A stretch of DNA of 64,000 bases from Spirosoma endbachense. GTDB taxonomy: Bacteria > Bacteroidota > Bacteroidia > Cytophagales > Spirosomataceae. The stretch's first letter is position 1, and every line of letters starts with the position of its first letter. The notes beneath the pieces were generated by a model that was not told the DNA's origin, did not search any database, and worked only from the letters and a program-made list of their open reading frames with translations. Of this stretch, positions 34,465 to 43,623 are shown in pieces. The position numbers were made by a program, and so were the translations under genes. Location of the stretch: assembly GCF_010233585.1 (NCBI RefSeq), contig NZ_CP045997.1, forward strand, positions 2,580,692 through 2,644,691, in the 5' to 3' direction.

Positions 34465-35490
34465 ATGAAGCCTGCCCGTTCAAGACCTTTTTTTCTTCGG
34501 CAGACGCACTGGTCCACCTGGCTACATGGGATCGTGTGGCTACTTTATGTCGTATTCATCGTCTATGTAGCGGCTTATCAAGGAATTCCCGTCCTTCTGG
34601 CTCATCCCAGTGTGCACTTGCTGAGTCAGCTGGTTATTTTTTACCTGAATTACTGCTACCTCATCCCCAGGGTACTGGGCCGGATGAACATTGCTCGGTT
34701 TCTGGTAGTCAATCTGATCAGTATTTTGCTGCTGGAAATCCTGTTTATTCAGCTTTATCACTGGCTGAGAGCACAATACCTGGGCTCAGCCATAACGACT
34801 TTCCCGCTGCCATATTCAACCCAGTTTGTCCTACGTTTTTTTGAGCTGATTCTGTTTGTCGTATTGGCGGGGCTAATTCGCTTCACTGGCGATTGGTTTA
34901 TTCACCAGCAACAGGCAAAGGAACTGGAAAATGTTCAGTTACGTACCGAATTAGCGTTTCTAAAAGCCCAACTGAATCCCCACGTTTTATTTAATATCCT
35001 CAATGCCCTCTATGCCCTCTCGCTTCGACAGGCCCCCGAAACCTCGCAGGGAATCATGCAATTATCCCAACTGATGCGTTATATGCTGTATGAAACCAAC
35101 GAGGAGCGGATTACGCTAAGCAAAGAAATCGAGTTCATTCGTCATTACCTGGATTTACAACGATTACGACTCCCTGCCCACTTTTCAATTCAGTTTGAGG
35201 TCGATGGTCCGACAGAGCAAATCAGACTAGAACCGCTGCTACTCTTACCACTCATTGAAAATATATTTAAACATGGTGATTTTCACGCATCTATCCATAT
35301 CGTCGTACAGGAAGGGTCCTTACAAATGCGTACCTGTAATGGGATTAGAACGAATCAAGTGAAATCAGTTGGAGGAATTGGCCTGACGAATCTTCGACGG
35401 AGACTGGCATTTCTGTACCCCGACCGTCATCAGCTGGCACTGGAAGAAAAAGACGAACAACTCTGGACCAACTTGCGTATAAGCCTGTAA
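34465..35490 (+). CDS. LytS/YehU-type sensor histidine kinase
   Basis: A 341-residue kinase with four N-terminal membrane segments (within 18-140) and a coiled-coil linker, then QLNPHVLFNILNALYAL with His173 and an HATPase domain (LPLIENIFKHGDF, GGIGLTNLRRRLAFLYP). It starts at the ATG at 34465; a TTG 6 bases earlier is possible. It overlaps nothing and is followed 11 bases later by its regulator gene. The divergent ABC genes make an export-with-sensing cassette. Confidence 0.94.
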   Translation: MKPARSRPFFLRQTHWSTWLHGIVWLLYVVFIVYVAAYQGIPVLLAHPSVHLLSQLVIFYLNYCYLIPRVLGRMNIARFLVVNLISILLLEILFIQLYHWLRAQYLGSAITTFPLPYSTQFVLRFFELILFVVLAGLIRFTGDWFIHQQQAKELENVQLRTELAFLKAQLNPHVLFNILNALYALSLRQAPETSQGIMQLSQLMRYMLYETNEERITLSKEIEFIRHYLDLQRLRLPAHFSIQFEVDGPTEQIRLEPLLLLPLIENIFKHGDFHASIHIVVQEGSLQMRTCNGIRTNQVKSVGGIGLTNLRRRLAFLYPDRHQLALEEKDEQLWTNLRISL

Positions 35491-35501
35491 ATGAAGCAAT
35501 T

Positions 35502-36212
35502 ATGATTAGATGCCTGGTTGTCGATGATGAGCGATTTGCCCTTGAAGTACTGGAAAACTACATAGAAAAAGTACCTTTCCTTCAACTCGTACACCTGTGT
35601 AGCAGTCCACTGAAAGCGTTGCAGGTCCTTTCCCAAACACCCATTGATCTGCTCCTACTAGACATTGAGATGCCGGAGCTAACTGGGCTTCAATTGCTTC
35701 GAACCCTCAAAGATCCGCCTTTTGTCATTTTGACGACTGCTTATCAGCAGTTTGCACTGGAGAGTTACGAAGTCAATGCGGTCGACTATCTGGTTAAACC
35801 AATCCCCTTTGAGCGGTTTCTGACAGCTATTCATAAGGTTCAGGAACGACTTCAGGTATCCCCCCGAGAAGTCCCTTCGCATCCGTTCGAACTAACTGAT
35901 AGTAGTTCGAACAGCATCTTCATAAAAAGCGAGTACAAAATGGTACGCGTCGATTTAGCGGATATCCTCTTTGTGGAAGGGAAGAAGGATTACGTGCTGA
36001 TTCACACCCGCGAAAAAAAATTGATAACGCAACTCACCTTAAACAACCTGGAAGGTAAATTACCGACCAGCCATTTTTTACGGGTGCATCGCTCCTTTAT
36101 CGTCGCACTTCATAAAATTGATAGTGTGGACCGAAATCGCATTCAGATTGGAGCCGTGGACATCCCCATTGGCGATTTTTACCGGGATAATTTCCTTAAA
36201 AAAATCACCTGA
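35502..36212 (+). CDS. LytTR family response regulator
   Basis: A 236-residue regulator: receiver domain with D8-D9, Asp54 in LLLDIEMPEL, Lys near 104 in YLVKPIPFERF, and a LytTR domain (FIKSEYKMVRVDLADILFVEGKKDYVLIHTREKKLITQL...HFLRVHRSFIVALHKIDSVDRNRIQIG). It pairs with the kinase just upstream. A truncated, stop-ridden paralog at 21550-21966 matches its last 110 residues. Confidence 0.95.
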   Translation: MIRCLVVDDERFALEVLENYIEKVPFLQLVHLCSSPLKALQVLSQTPIDLLLLDIEMPELTGLQLLRTLKDPPFVILTTAYQQFALESYEVNAVDYLVKPIPFERFLTAIHKVQERLQVSPREVPSHPFELTDSSSNSIFIKSEYKMVRVDLADILFVEGKKDYVLIHTREKKLITQLTLNNLEGKLPTSHFLRVHRSFIVALHKIDSVDRNRIQIGAVDIPIGDFYRDNFLKKIT

Positions 36213-36295
36213 TTCAGCGACCTCCTTTATTCAGAGAAATTTGTGACAGATCACTATAGGCACTATTACGTTATCACTCGGATAATCTCATAACT

Positions 36296-36709
36296 ATGTG
36301 GTGGATTTATGCATTACTCTCGGCTTTGTTTGCCGCTTTGACTGCGGTCCTGGCTAAAGCCGGAATCAAAGGAGTTAATACCGATCTGGCTACAGCCATT
36401 CGAACCGTCGTCATTCTGTTTGTGGCCTGGGGCCTGGTGTTCTGGCGGGGCGGTATCGATTCGTTACCCATGCTCACCCGCCAGAACTGGCTATTTCTGA
36501 TTTGTTCAGGACTTGCAACTGGTTTTTCCTGGATTTTCTATTTTAAAGCGCTACAGTTAGGCAAAGTTTCGCAGGTAGCTCCTGTCGATAAGCTTAGCGT
36601 AGCCATCGCCATTCTATTATCGGTTATATTTCTGGGAGAAGTCTTAACCTGGAAGGCCGCTATCGGGGCGATTCTGATCATTGGTGGTACGCTGGTGCTT
36701 ATTTTATAA
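36296..36709 (+). CDS. EamA-family small membrane transporter (half-size)
   Basis: A 137-residue protein with four membrane segments, the length of a single EamA repeat. It begins MWWIYALLSALFAALTAVLAKAGI and has ATGFSWIFYFKALQLGKVSQVAPVDKLSVAIAILLSVIFLGEVLTWKAAIGAILIIGG, the usual EamA end. Half-size members are thought to work as dimers. The substrate is unknown. The gene is followed by a bidirectional terminator. Confidence 0.88.
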   Translation: MWWIYALLSALFAALTAVLAKAGIKGVNTDLATAIRTVVILFVAWGLVFWRGGIDSLPMLTRQNWLFLICSGLATGFSWIFYFKALQLGKVSQVAPVDKLSVAIAILLSVIFLGEVLTWKAAIGAILIIGGTLVLIL

Positions 36710-36740
36710 ACCATGAGTTAATGATTAGCACGCTAAATGA

Positions 36741-36774
36741 AAAATGCCACAACCCATACGAGTTGTGGCATTTT
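36741..36774. terminator. Bidirectional terminator between the EamA and purple acid phosphatase genes
   Basis: AAAATGCCACAAC (36741-36753) and GTTGTGGCATTTT (36762-36774) form a perfect 13-bp stem with an A-run upstream and a T-run downstream, so it can stop both convergent genes. Confidence 0.8.
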
Positions 36775-36826
36775 TTTCGACCAGGGAAAATCTCTCAAAT
36801 CTCTATTCCGATTAGCTAGTGTTAAA

Positions 36827-38272
36827 TTACTTGGTTACCGTAAACGAGTCGAGTTCTTTGCCGTTGACGTCAATCTGGCGGATAGTCAGCGTCTTGCCAT
36901 CTACATCAGCTACGGTGAGAGAGTGGACATTCGAAAAAAACTTATCCGTAAATCGCTGCCACGAGTCGGGATCGTTGTTCTGCTCGGGGTTATAAAGCGT
37001 TTGACCACCCGCACCCGTTACCAGATAAATGATTCCCTTTGGTCTGGTATTTGTCTTGCCGTTAAATGATTTATCGAGTGTCCATTGGCCGTTTACAACC
37101 CGCCCACGAGCCATCTTGGCTCCCATACTCGCGACCAGAAGAACGCCTTTTTTGTCGGGAACAAACGTCATTGGGAAAGTACGTTGGTAGTTATGCACAT
37201 GACCAGTAAAGACCACATCGACATTGCCCTTTTCAAAGATTGGCGACAGGAGTCGGGTGTGTTGTTGCTCATAATGCTCTCGTGCCGAGTTGAAACCAGG
37301 ATGGTGGAACATCACAAACCGCCAGGTAGCATCTTTGGCACTGGCTAAATCAGCAGCAATCCAATCCTGCAACGCTTTGTCCGTAAAATCAACGTAGGGG
37401 TTCGAGTCGATCACCGTCCAGTGGGCGTTGGCATAATCGAATGAGTAATTCGACATTTTCAGGTAAGCCTCACCAGCGGCATCGGTAAACGCTTTGCGGT
37501 TATCGGCCGAAGCCGTCATCGTTGGAACAAGTGGCCCACCCTCCGTGCCGGTGATGCCGTTCAATGGCTGGTTCCAGTAGTAGTAATACGCCAATGCATC
37601 GGGGTATTTGTCCAGATCGCGGGTATCGGTATCGTGGTTACCGGGAGCCACAATCATTGGTACCGACCGTAGCAAAGGCGCACCTGTCGTATCGACCCGG
37701 TTGGCGTTATAGATTGGCCAGAAGCGGGACCGGTATTCTGAGATTAAGCCACGTTCGTACACAATATCGCCCGGAACGACCACAAAATCGGGTTTCGCCA
37801 AATAGGCGCGGGAAGCCAGCTTTTTCTGGGCGGGTGTCTCGGCACCAATATCGGCAAAGGCGACAAAACGGTACGGCTGATCGGCTTTTTTCGAGGCTTG
37901 TCCCTCAGCCGTAAACACCACCTTGCCTGCTTTCGACACCCGGTAGTTGAATTTACTGCCTGGCGTCAGACCAGCGAAAGCCGTCTGAAAAACCCGGTGC
38001 GGCTCAATACCAGCCACTGCCACCCGAACAGATGTAGGCGCTTCCGTTTTTTTCCAGGGACCATTGGCTTTGGTTTGATACTCAACCGTCCAATCGGTAC
38101 CAGCGTCTGGTGCATGCCAAAGCAGTTGAAGGGATTCGGCAGAGGGCGTGCGACCAATCTGAAGATAAGGCCGGGCAATGAACGGGTCATCCTTTTTATT
38201 GTCCTGCGCTGAACAGGTTCCTGTCAGGACAATCTGAATCAGCAACAACAGGAGTACTAGTTTATTTTTCAT
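36827..38272 (-). CDS. Purple acid phosphatase-like exported metallophosphoesterase
   Basis: A 481-residue exported protein. Signal peptide about 1-22, then a fibronectin-like N-terminal domain (about 30-125) and a metal-dependent phosphatase domain with the five purple acid phosphatase motifs: FADIG, PGDIVY, PGNHD, MFHH and TGHVHNYQR. The Tyr of GDIVY is the usual iron ligand. It probably releases phosphate from organic esters in the periplasm. It lies 81 bases downstream of the beta-helix lipoprotein, with a hairpin between them. Confidence 0.92.
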   Translation of the reverse strand: MKNKLVLLLLLIQIVLTGTCSAQDNKKDDPFIARPYLQIGRTPSAESLQLLWHAPDAGTDWTVEYQTKANGPWKKTEAPTSVRVAVAGIEPHRVFQTAFAGLTPGSKFNYRVSKAGKVVFTAEGQASKKADQPYRFVAFADIGAETPAQKKLASRAYLAKPDFVVVPGDIVYERGLISEYRSRFWPIYNANRVDTTGAPLLRSVPMIVAPGNHDTDTRDLDKYPDALAYYYYWNQPLNGITGTEGGPLVPTMTASADNRKAFTDAAGEAYLKMSNYSFDYANAHWTVIDSNPYVDFTDKALQDWIAADLASAKDATWRFVMFHHPGFNSAREHYEQQHTRLLSPIFEKGNVDVVFTGHVHNYQRTFPMTFVPDKKGVLLVASMGAKMARGRVVNGQWTLDKSFNGKTNTRPKGIIYLVTGAGGQTLYNPEQNNDPDSWQRFTDKFFSNVHSLTVADVDGKTLTIRQIDVNGKELDSFTVTK

Positions 38273-38291
38273 GCCAGTCTGGTAGAAGATT

Positions 38292-38345
38292 AAAGCCTAC
38301 ACCTCAAAAACCTTCAGCTTCGAGTTTTTTTGAGGTGTAGGCTTT
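38292..38345. terminator. Long hairpin between beta-helix and purple acid phosphatase genes
   Basis: AAAGCCTACACCTCAAAAA (38292-38310) and its reverse complement (38327-38345) form a 19-bp stem. It could terminate, attenuate or protect the message inside the minus-strand gene run. A T-rich stretch lies only on the plus-strand side. Confidence 0.6.
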
Positions 38346-38353
38346 CTATTTTT

Positions 38354-39787
38354 TTAGTGCAGATTACCCTTGCCGTTGCTTGGATAGGCACCAATATCAG
38401 TGCTTGGTGGCGTAATTTCAGTGGAGCCATACCGCTCGCTAACCGGCACTACGGTCAATGGACCGAAGCTTGTCGTTCCTTTGCCAAGAGCGGGCGAAGT
38501 TGGCTGTAGTCGGAAGTTCCATGTACCCACAAAGCTGGCATCGGCTATTTTTTTGGTGGCCACGTAAGGCAATGGAAAGTTTACGAACAAGGGGTTGTTT
38601 TTCTGCACAACCGCCGAACCGTCATAAACAGCACCCAATTTGTAGCTGGCGGGTAAAAACGACGAAGGAGCCGGAATATCAGTCGTCTGGGGCTTGGTAT
38701 AGAAACCAGTCGGATAAATCTGGTTCGCCATTTTCAGCGAATCAACGTAGTTGTAGTTATAACCATACTTGATGTTGGCCGTATCGGCAATTACCAGTGC
38801 ATTACCAGCATAACTAGCCGTAGCGCCAACCACCCGTGGGCCATATTTAGAATCGACCATCAGGTTGTTGTAGTACCCACCTTTCGCTCCGTTTTCGAAG
38901 TTGAGCGAACCCCCACGGCCGTCTGCCGACCGGCGGTAGCCGTTCGCAACCATCGTGTTGTTATACATCAGGATGTTCGTCTGAGGCTGGTTGGTAGCCT
39001 GTCCGTCATTCGAAGCTTTCGGACCGTTGGTGGCCATACCGATGACCAGGTTGTACGCAAAGTTACCAACCGTTCCACCCTTAACGTTCCACGCTTCGCC
39101 ACCGGTAAAACCGCACTTTTCGAAGGTATTCCGCATGACGTTGTACCGACCACCGAACGGACGCATTGGATCGTCAACCGAACCGTATACCCAGGAATCT
39201 TCCAGAACCACAATGCCGTCTGAGTTTTTCGACGTCAGGGTGTACGCATTGGCACCGTTGGCCAGGAACGATACGGGCGAAGTACCCAGTTTACCACCGC
39301 CAAAATCGAGGTGCGTCCATTTGATAATGATGTTTTTAAACATCGTTTCTCCCGCAATACCGCCCCAGAATCCTTTGTAGGCTGGGTCGGCAGTGGGGTC
39401 AGAACCTAACGTTTCGTTCTTGACGGCTACGGAACCTGGTACGGTGAAATAGATTGGTTTATCCTGTGTACCCAGCGAAAGCAGCGAGCCTTTCACCACA
39501 AAACACCAGGCTCCCTTGCCATCGAACAGGACTTTGGCACCCGGCTGGATCAGCAGCGTGTCACCTTCGTTGATGAACACATCGCCCGTAACATTGTAGG
39601 ATGAATCCGCTTTCAGCGTGCCTTTAATCGATCCCTGTAAGGGTATTTTGGTACTAACGGCCTGCCCTACCTGATAAAGTGGAGCGGATACCTGCACATC
39701 CTCGGATTTGCTGCAACTCTGCAGCCCGGCAAACAGGCCTGCAATCATCACGACGGCTAACCAGCCCAGTTGAATCTGACGTTTCAT
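38354..39787 (-). CDS. Right-handed beta-helix lipoprotein
   Basis: A 477-residue lipoprotein (lipobox near residue 25, FAGLQSC). After a linker there are repeated short strands with N, G and T turns (YNVTGDVFINEGDTLLIQPG, GIVVLEDSWVYGSVDD, MRNTFEKCGFTGG, YNNTMVANGYRRS, YYNNLMVDSKYGPR), a pattern typical of parallel beta-helix proteins. It is preceded by a TonB-receptor gene by 50 bases, so it may be a surface partner of that receptor, as in SusD-like pairings, though it is not a SusD homolog by sequence pattern. The ligand is unknown. Confidence 0.72.
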   Translation of the reverse strand: MKRQIQLGWLAVVMIAGLFAGLQSCSKSEDVQVSAPLYQVGQAVSTKIPLQGSIKGTLKADSSYNVTGDVFINEGDTLLIQPGAKVLFDGKGAWCFVVKGSLLSLGTQDKPIYFTVPGSVAVKNETLGSDPTADPAYKGFWGGIAGETMFKNIIIKWTHLDFGGGKLGTSPVSFLANGANAYTLTSKNSDGIVVLEDSWVYGSVDDPMRPFGGRYNVMRNTFEKCGFTGGEAWNVKGGTVGNFAYNLVIGMATNGPKASNDGQATNQPQTNILMYNNTMVANGYRRSADGRGGSLNFENGAKGGYYNNLMVDSKYGPRVVGATASYAGNALVIADTANIKYGYNYNYVDSLKMANQIYPTGFYTKPQTTDIPAPSSFLPASYKLGAVYDGSAVVQKNNPLFVNFPLPYVATKKIADASFVGTWNFRLQPTSPALGKGTTSFGPLTVVPVSERYGSTEITPPSTDIGAYPSNGKGNLH

Positions 39788-39837
39788 TCGAATTGAATTT
39801 TAAATAGTAAAAAGGTAAATAGTTGATTGAGCGATTG

Positions 39838-42594
39838 TTATCGCTTGTATCGTAGCCCAAATAGATAAGACTGCTGGAACACATCTTTCTGTACGGTGAT
39901 CCGGTCGCTACGGTCTTGGTCGGGGTAACCGCTCAGGGTGTTAGGACGTAGAATGTCTACGATGATAGGGTTATTGAGTAGGTTGGCGAGCTTGGTAAAC
40001 ACACTCAGCCGACCGCCGTGAAAGCGTTTTTCGGCCGAGAAGTCAACCTGCGAGGTACCCCGCTGCCAGTAGTCAAGGTCTTTATAAGCCGACACGATAT
40101 TGATTCGCTTACCCGTATAGACCCAGGCCAATTGCGCGTCGAAGCCAATGCGCTGGTTTTTGTACATCAGCGACAGGTTGGCGATATGATCGGACTGGCC
40201 CTGTAATGGCCGGGTTTGTTGCACATCGGTCACCACAGTACTGCCATTCGCATCGCGGCCATAAACCCGCTTGGTGGTGGTGATACTCGACTTCGTGTAG
40301 GTGTAATTGCCCGATACACCCCAGTTGCTGAAATATTTGGCAAACACCAGTTCGGCCCCGTAGTTGATTGCCGTACCGTAATTGATGGGCTGGTAAACAA
40401 TGTTGTTCTGAGCTAATTGGCTGAATCCGTATTCAATGGGGTTCTGGAGATTTTTGACAAACGCACCCAGCAGTAACTGCTCGTTGCCTTTCGGAAAGAG
40501 TTCGTAGCGCAGATCGATGTTATCGGCCACTGTATGTTTGAGATTAAAATTACCCGTCTCGGTGAAAAAGTCGCCAGGGAACGCAGCGGGTACAATCTCA
40601 AAATAACCCGGCCGACTGATGCCCCGGAAGTAGGAAAGCCGCAGGTTTTCACGGTCCGATAACTGGTATTTCAGGTGCAGGCTGGGCAATACATCCAGAT
40701 AGCTGACATGTCCCGTTTTGCCGGTTGCGGTTACCGGTAACTGCGATACATACGACTGATTGGTATTTTCGGCCCGCACACCACCGACCACCTGCCAGTT
40801 CCCCCGTATATACTTGCCTTGTATATACCCAGCCGTTATCTGTTCTTTGGCCGTATAGTTGTTGGCGTTAGTACTGTCTGGATACGCATAAGATTCTGGG
40901 CGGAATGAGAAAATTGCTTTGTCGACGCTCGTAAACACCTGCCGGTCGCCACCTGGCAACACCGTCGCTAATTGGTAATCGTTGTAATAATTATCCCGAT
41001 TTTTAGCCCGATACATACCGCCCACAGACACATCAAACGTCGGTAAAAGCATATAGGTTAGATTCACGTAGCCAGTCAGATCGCGGTCGTTGTTACGCGT
41101 CCAGATATAACTCATGTTGTCAATATACCGCGTCGAAACAGACTTGCCATCAGCGCCCTGGCTGGTGCGGCTCGTCACCGAAAGATCGGTCCAGTTGGGG
41201 GTCTGGCTTTTAGCCAGCGAGTACACCGCCGACCAATTCAGTTGCAATCGTCCCACGCCTGGTTTTGGAATCAGGGCATGGTCGCCCTGAAGGGTAATGT
41301 TATAGATGTTCTGCCGCCGGAACACCGACCTGTCGGTAGTGGTCACGTCACCGATTTGTACCAACTGATTGCCCAGCACGGTTCGGTGTTGCTTGTCATC
41401 GAGCTGCATGAACAGCCCGTACAGGCTTAGCTTGTTGTTACGGTTAAATTCGTAATCCGCCTTGAGATTCAATCCTAATCGTCCCTGCTCGTTTGAATAC
41501 TTACGCTGTTCCACAAATTCGAAGATGGGCGTGTTCGGCACAGGATCGGGCGAGGGTTGACCGTAAAGCCGTAAAAACGACGATTCGCTGCCCCGATAGG
41601 TGTGCTGGTAAGAACCACCAACCAGAAACCCCAGCCGTTTATTGAATACCCGGTTACCAATCGACAAGCTCATTAACCCGTTTATGGGCAATTGCACATC
41701 CTGATACTGCGCTGTTCGTACGGAGAAATCGCTCGGTTTAGCCGCGTACCGATTGCTTCCTGCTATCTCGGAGGGCGAGCGAAAATTAATATCAGCCGTG
41801 CTGAATCCCGAAAACGGGCGACTACTGAACAATTGGCTGTATCCACCCGATGCGGTTGCATTCACTACCAGGTAATCAGGAGCCGACCGCATAATCATGT
41901 TCATAGAACCACCAATGGCATCGCCTTCCATGTTGGGTGTAAGGGCTTTTACCACCTCTAAGCGTTCGAGCAGATCGGCCGGAAAAATGTCCATCGGCAC
42001 GAAGCGGTTTTTGTTGTCCGGGCTGGGAATTTTGATCCCATTGACCAGCGTGTAATTATACCGACGGTCCATTCCCCGGATGATGGCAAATTGCCCATCG
42101 CCAGTAGCATTTCGTACTACCGAAACACCCGACACGCGCTGCAACACATTGGCCACCGTAACATCGGGCAGCAGCGAAATGGCTTTGGCACCAATGATAT
42201 TCAGGACATTATCGGCTTTCTGTTCGGTTTTACGAGTGCTATTGTCACTCTCCCGATCACCAGATGCTGACACGATTACTTCGGCTAAGTCGTGACTACT
42301 TTCCGCCAGAGCGAAGTTATGAACGACTGATTCGCTGTTGATCGTAATCGTTTTCTGGGTTTTCTGGTAACTGACGTACTGCACCAGACAGGTATACGTT
42401 CCGGCGGGAACACCTTTGATCAGGTAGCTACCATCCAGTCCGACCGTTCCACCGAATTTGGTATTGATCAGGCTTACGGTCGCGCCAATAAGTGGCTCAC
42501 CGGTGCGTGCATCCATCACGGAGCCTTTTAGCGTAGCCGCCTGCACCGTGAGTGATCCAACCAGCAGCAGTAATGTGTAAAGCGTAAATTTCAT
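39838..42594 (-). CDS. TonB-dependent receptor with carboxypeptidase-regulatory domain
   Basis: A 918-residue receptor from the ATG at 42594 (MKFTLYTLLL). Signal peptide about 1-20, regulatory domain (about 20-105: LKGSVMDARTGEPLIGATVSL...GTYTCLVQYVSYQ), a plug with VLQRVSGVSVVRNATGDGQFAIIRGMDRRYNYTLVNGIKIPSPD, then the barrel ending in DVFQQSYLFGLRYKR. It belongs to the FecA/iron-complex-like TonB-receptor class rather than the SusC group. In this gene run it sits among metallophosphoesterases, so it may take up phosphoester-containing or metal-phosphate substrates (inference). Confidence 0.93.
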   Translation of the reverse strand: MKFTLYTLLLLVGSLTVQAATLKGSVMDARTGEPLIGATVSLINTKFGGTVGLDGSYLIKGVPAGTYTCLVQYVSYQKTQKTITINSESVVHNFALAESSHDLAEVIVSASGDRESDNSTRKTEQKADNVLNIIGAKAISLLPDVTVANVLQRVSGVSVVRNATGDGQFAIIRGMDRRYNYTLVNGIKIPSPDNKNRFVPMDIFPADLLERLEVVKALTPNMEGDAIGGSMNMIMRSAPDYLVVNATASGGYSQLFSSRPFSGFSTADINFRSPSEIAGSNRYAAKPSDFSVRTAQYQDVQLPINGLMSLSIGNRVFNKRLGFLVGGSYQHTYRGSESSFLRLYGQPSPDPVPNTPIFEFVEQRKYSNEQGRLGLNLKADYEFNRNNKLSLYGLFMQLDDKQHRTVLGNQLVQIGDVTTTDRSVFRRQNIYNITLQGDHALIPKPGVGRLQLNWSAVYSLAKSQTPNWTDLSVTSRTSQGADGKSVSTRYIDNMSYIWTRNNDRDLTGYVNLTYMLLPTFDVSVGGMYRAKNRDNYYNDYQLATVLPGGDRQVFTSVDKAIFSFRPESYAYPDSTNANNYTAKEQITAGYIQGKYIRGNWQVVGGVRAENTNQSYVSQLPVTATGKTGHVSYLDVLPSLHLKYQLSDRENLRLSYFRGISRPGYFEIVPAAFPGDFFTETGNFNLKHTVADNIDLRYELFPKGNEQLLLGAFVKNLQNPIEYGFSQLAQNNIVYQPINYGTAINYGAELVFAKYFSNWGVSGNYTYTKSSITTTKRVYGRDANGSTVVTDVQQTRPLQGQSDHIANLSLMYKNQRIGFDAQLAWVYTGKRINIVSAYKDLDYWQRGTSQVDFSAEKRFHGGRLSVFTKLANLLNNPIIVDILRPNTLSGYPDQDRSDRITVQKDVFQQSYLFGLRYKR

Positions 42595-42626
42595 AGCTAT
42601 GCCCTCCAATCGTAGGTGTTCGTTCG

Positions 42627-43592
42627 TTAGTTGCCCTGCACCATGAGCGGCTCAATCTGAAACAGCCCCGGCGTGGCTGGATTGATCGTCACTTTTACCG
42701 CATGGATATTATCTTCTCCGAAGGTTTGTAGCCGCGTGAAATTGTCGAGATCCTTCTTGCCCTTTCCGCCCTTTACGTACAGCGGCTTATCGACCAGAAA
42801 AATATGCGAGTCGCCATTGACTAACAGCACCGGTTTTTTGAAATCCACGGTCCGGGCCTGAAGCTTGTCTTTTAAAGTTGTGAATGCATTGGCTTCTTTA
42901 GCATCTTTCGCCGAATTGTACATATCGGCCTGCGTGAACAGCACCACCGCAATAGCATTGCTGGCTTTCGCCTGATCAAAAACTTCGTCGATCCAGGCTA
43001 AATTGGCTTTATTCCGGTCGTAGAACTCAGCATTATCGCCTTTGGGATTGGGGTAAAAATTATTGTTTGTGCCTACGATGTGGACTGTTCCAAACTGGAC
43101 ATTGCCATATTGCCAGCGATTGTTTTCAACGTATTTGGCAAACTCCGGATGTTTCGCCTGTGAAATCATCAAAAGTTTCGATTTGCCCAGGCTGCTCTGG
43201 CCGTCGAAGAACAGTTTCCGGATGGTGCTCAGTCGCTCATCGATGTTGTATTTACCCGGTGTATGTTTGTTGCAATCCGTCCACTCGTTATCACCTGGGA
43301 TGTAAATCAGCGGCTTGTCAAACTGGTTGAAATAGCCGTGAATCTTTTGATAATACGCATCTGAGCAATCATTCTCACTCGACTTGATATCGCCGACGTG
43401 CACATTGAAGACCTGATTCTGTTTGTTCACATCCCGAATCAGATTCTCGAAACGGCCATAGTCTTCAGGAAGGTTGTATGGCATATCGCCGAAAGCCACA
43501 AAACTGAAAGGTGCCTGTTGGGCCTGGCTAGAGGCACCCAACAGCATCAAGGCAGTAAAAGCCAGTAGTATAGAAAATCGTACTTGTCTCAT
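42627..43592 (-). CDS. Non-canonical metallophosphoesterase-like exported protein
   Basis: A 321-residue protein from the ATG at 43592 with a signal peptide about 1-25. Calcineurin-like motifs are present but altered: FGDMPYN for the first motif, VGDIKS for the second, PGDNEW in place of GNHE, TQADM, and NGDSH in place of GHxH. The ordering is conserved, so the metal centre is probably retained with substitutions. It might hydrolyse a phosphoester different from its neighbours. It lies 32 bases from the downstream TonB receptor and 31 from the upstream phosphoesterase, typical operon spacing. Confidence 0.8.
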   Translation of the reverse strand: MRQVRFSILLAFTALMLLGASSQAQQAPFSFVAFGDMPYNLPEDYGRFENLIRDVNKQNQVFNVHVGDIKSSENDCSDAYYQKIHGYFNQFDKPLIYIPGDNEWTDCNKHTPGKYNIDERLSTIRKLFFDGQSSLGKSKLLMISQAKHPEFAKYVENNRWQYGNVQFGTVHIVGTNNNFYPNPKGDNAEFYDRNKANLAWIDEVFDQAKASNAIAVVLFTQADMYNSAKDAKEANAFTTLKDKLQARTVDFKKPVLLVNGDSHIFLVDKPLYVKGGKGKKDLDNFTRLQTFGEDNIHAVKVTINPATPGLFQIEPLMVQGN

Positions 43593-43623
43593 CGTTGTAA
43601 AGTGGATCATTAAATGGATTGGC

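Noticed and set aside
33354..34517. Long N-terminal version of the ABC ATPase starting at 34517
   Set aside because: The first 84 residues lack family pattern and overlap the divergent kinase start; the ATG at 34265 gives a normal N-terminus.
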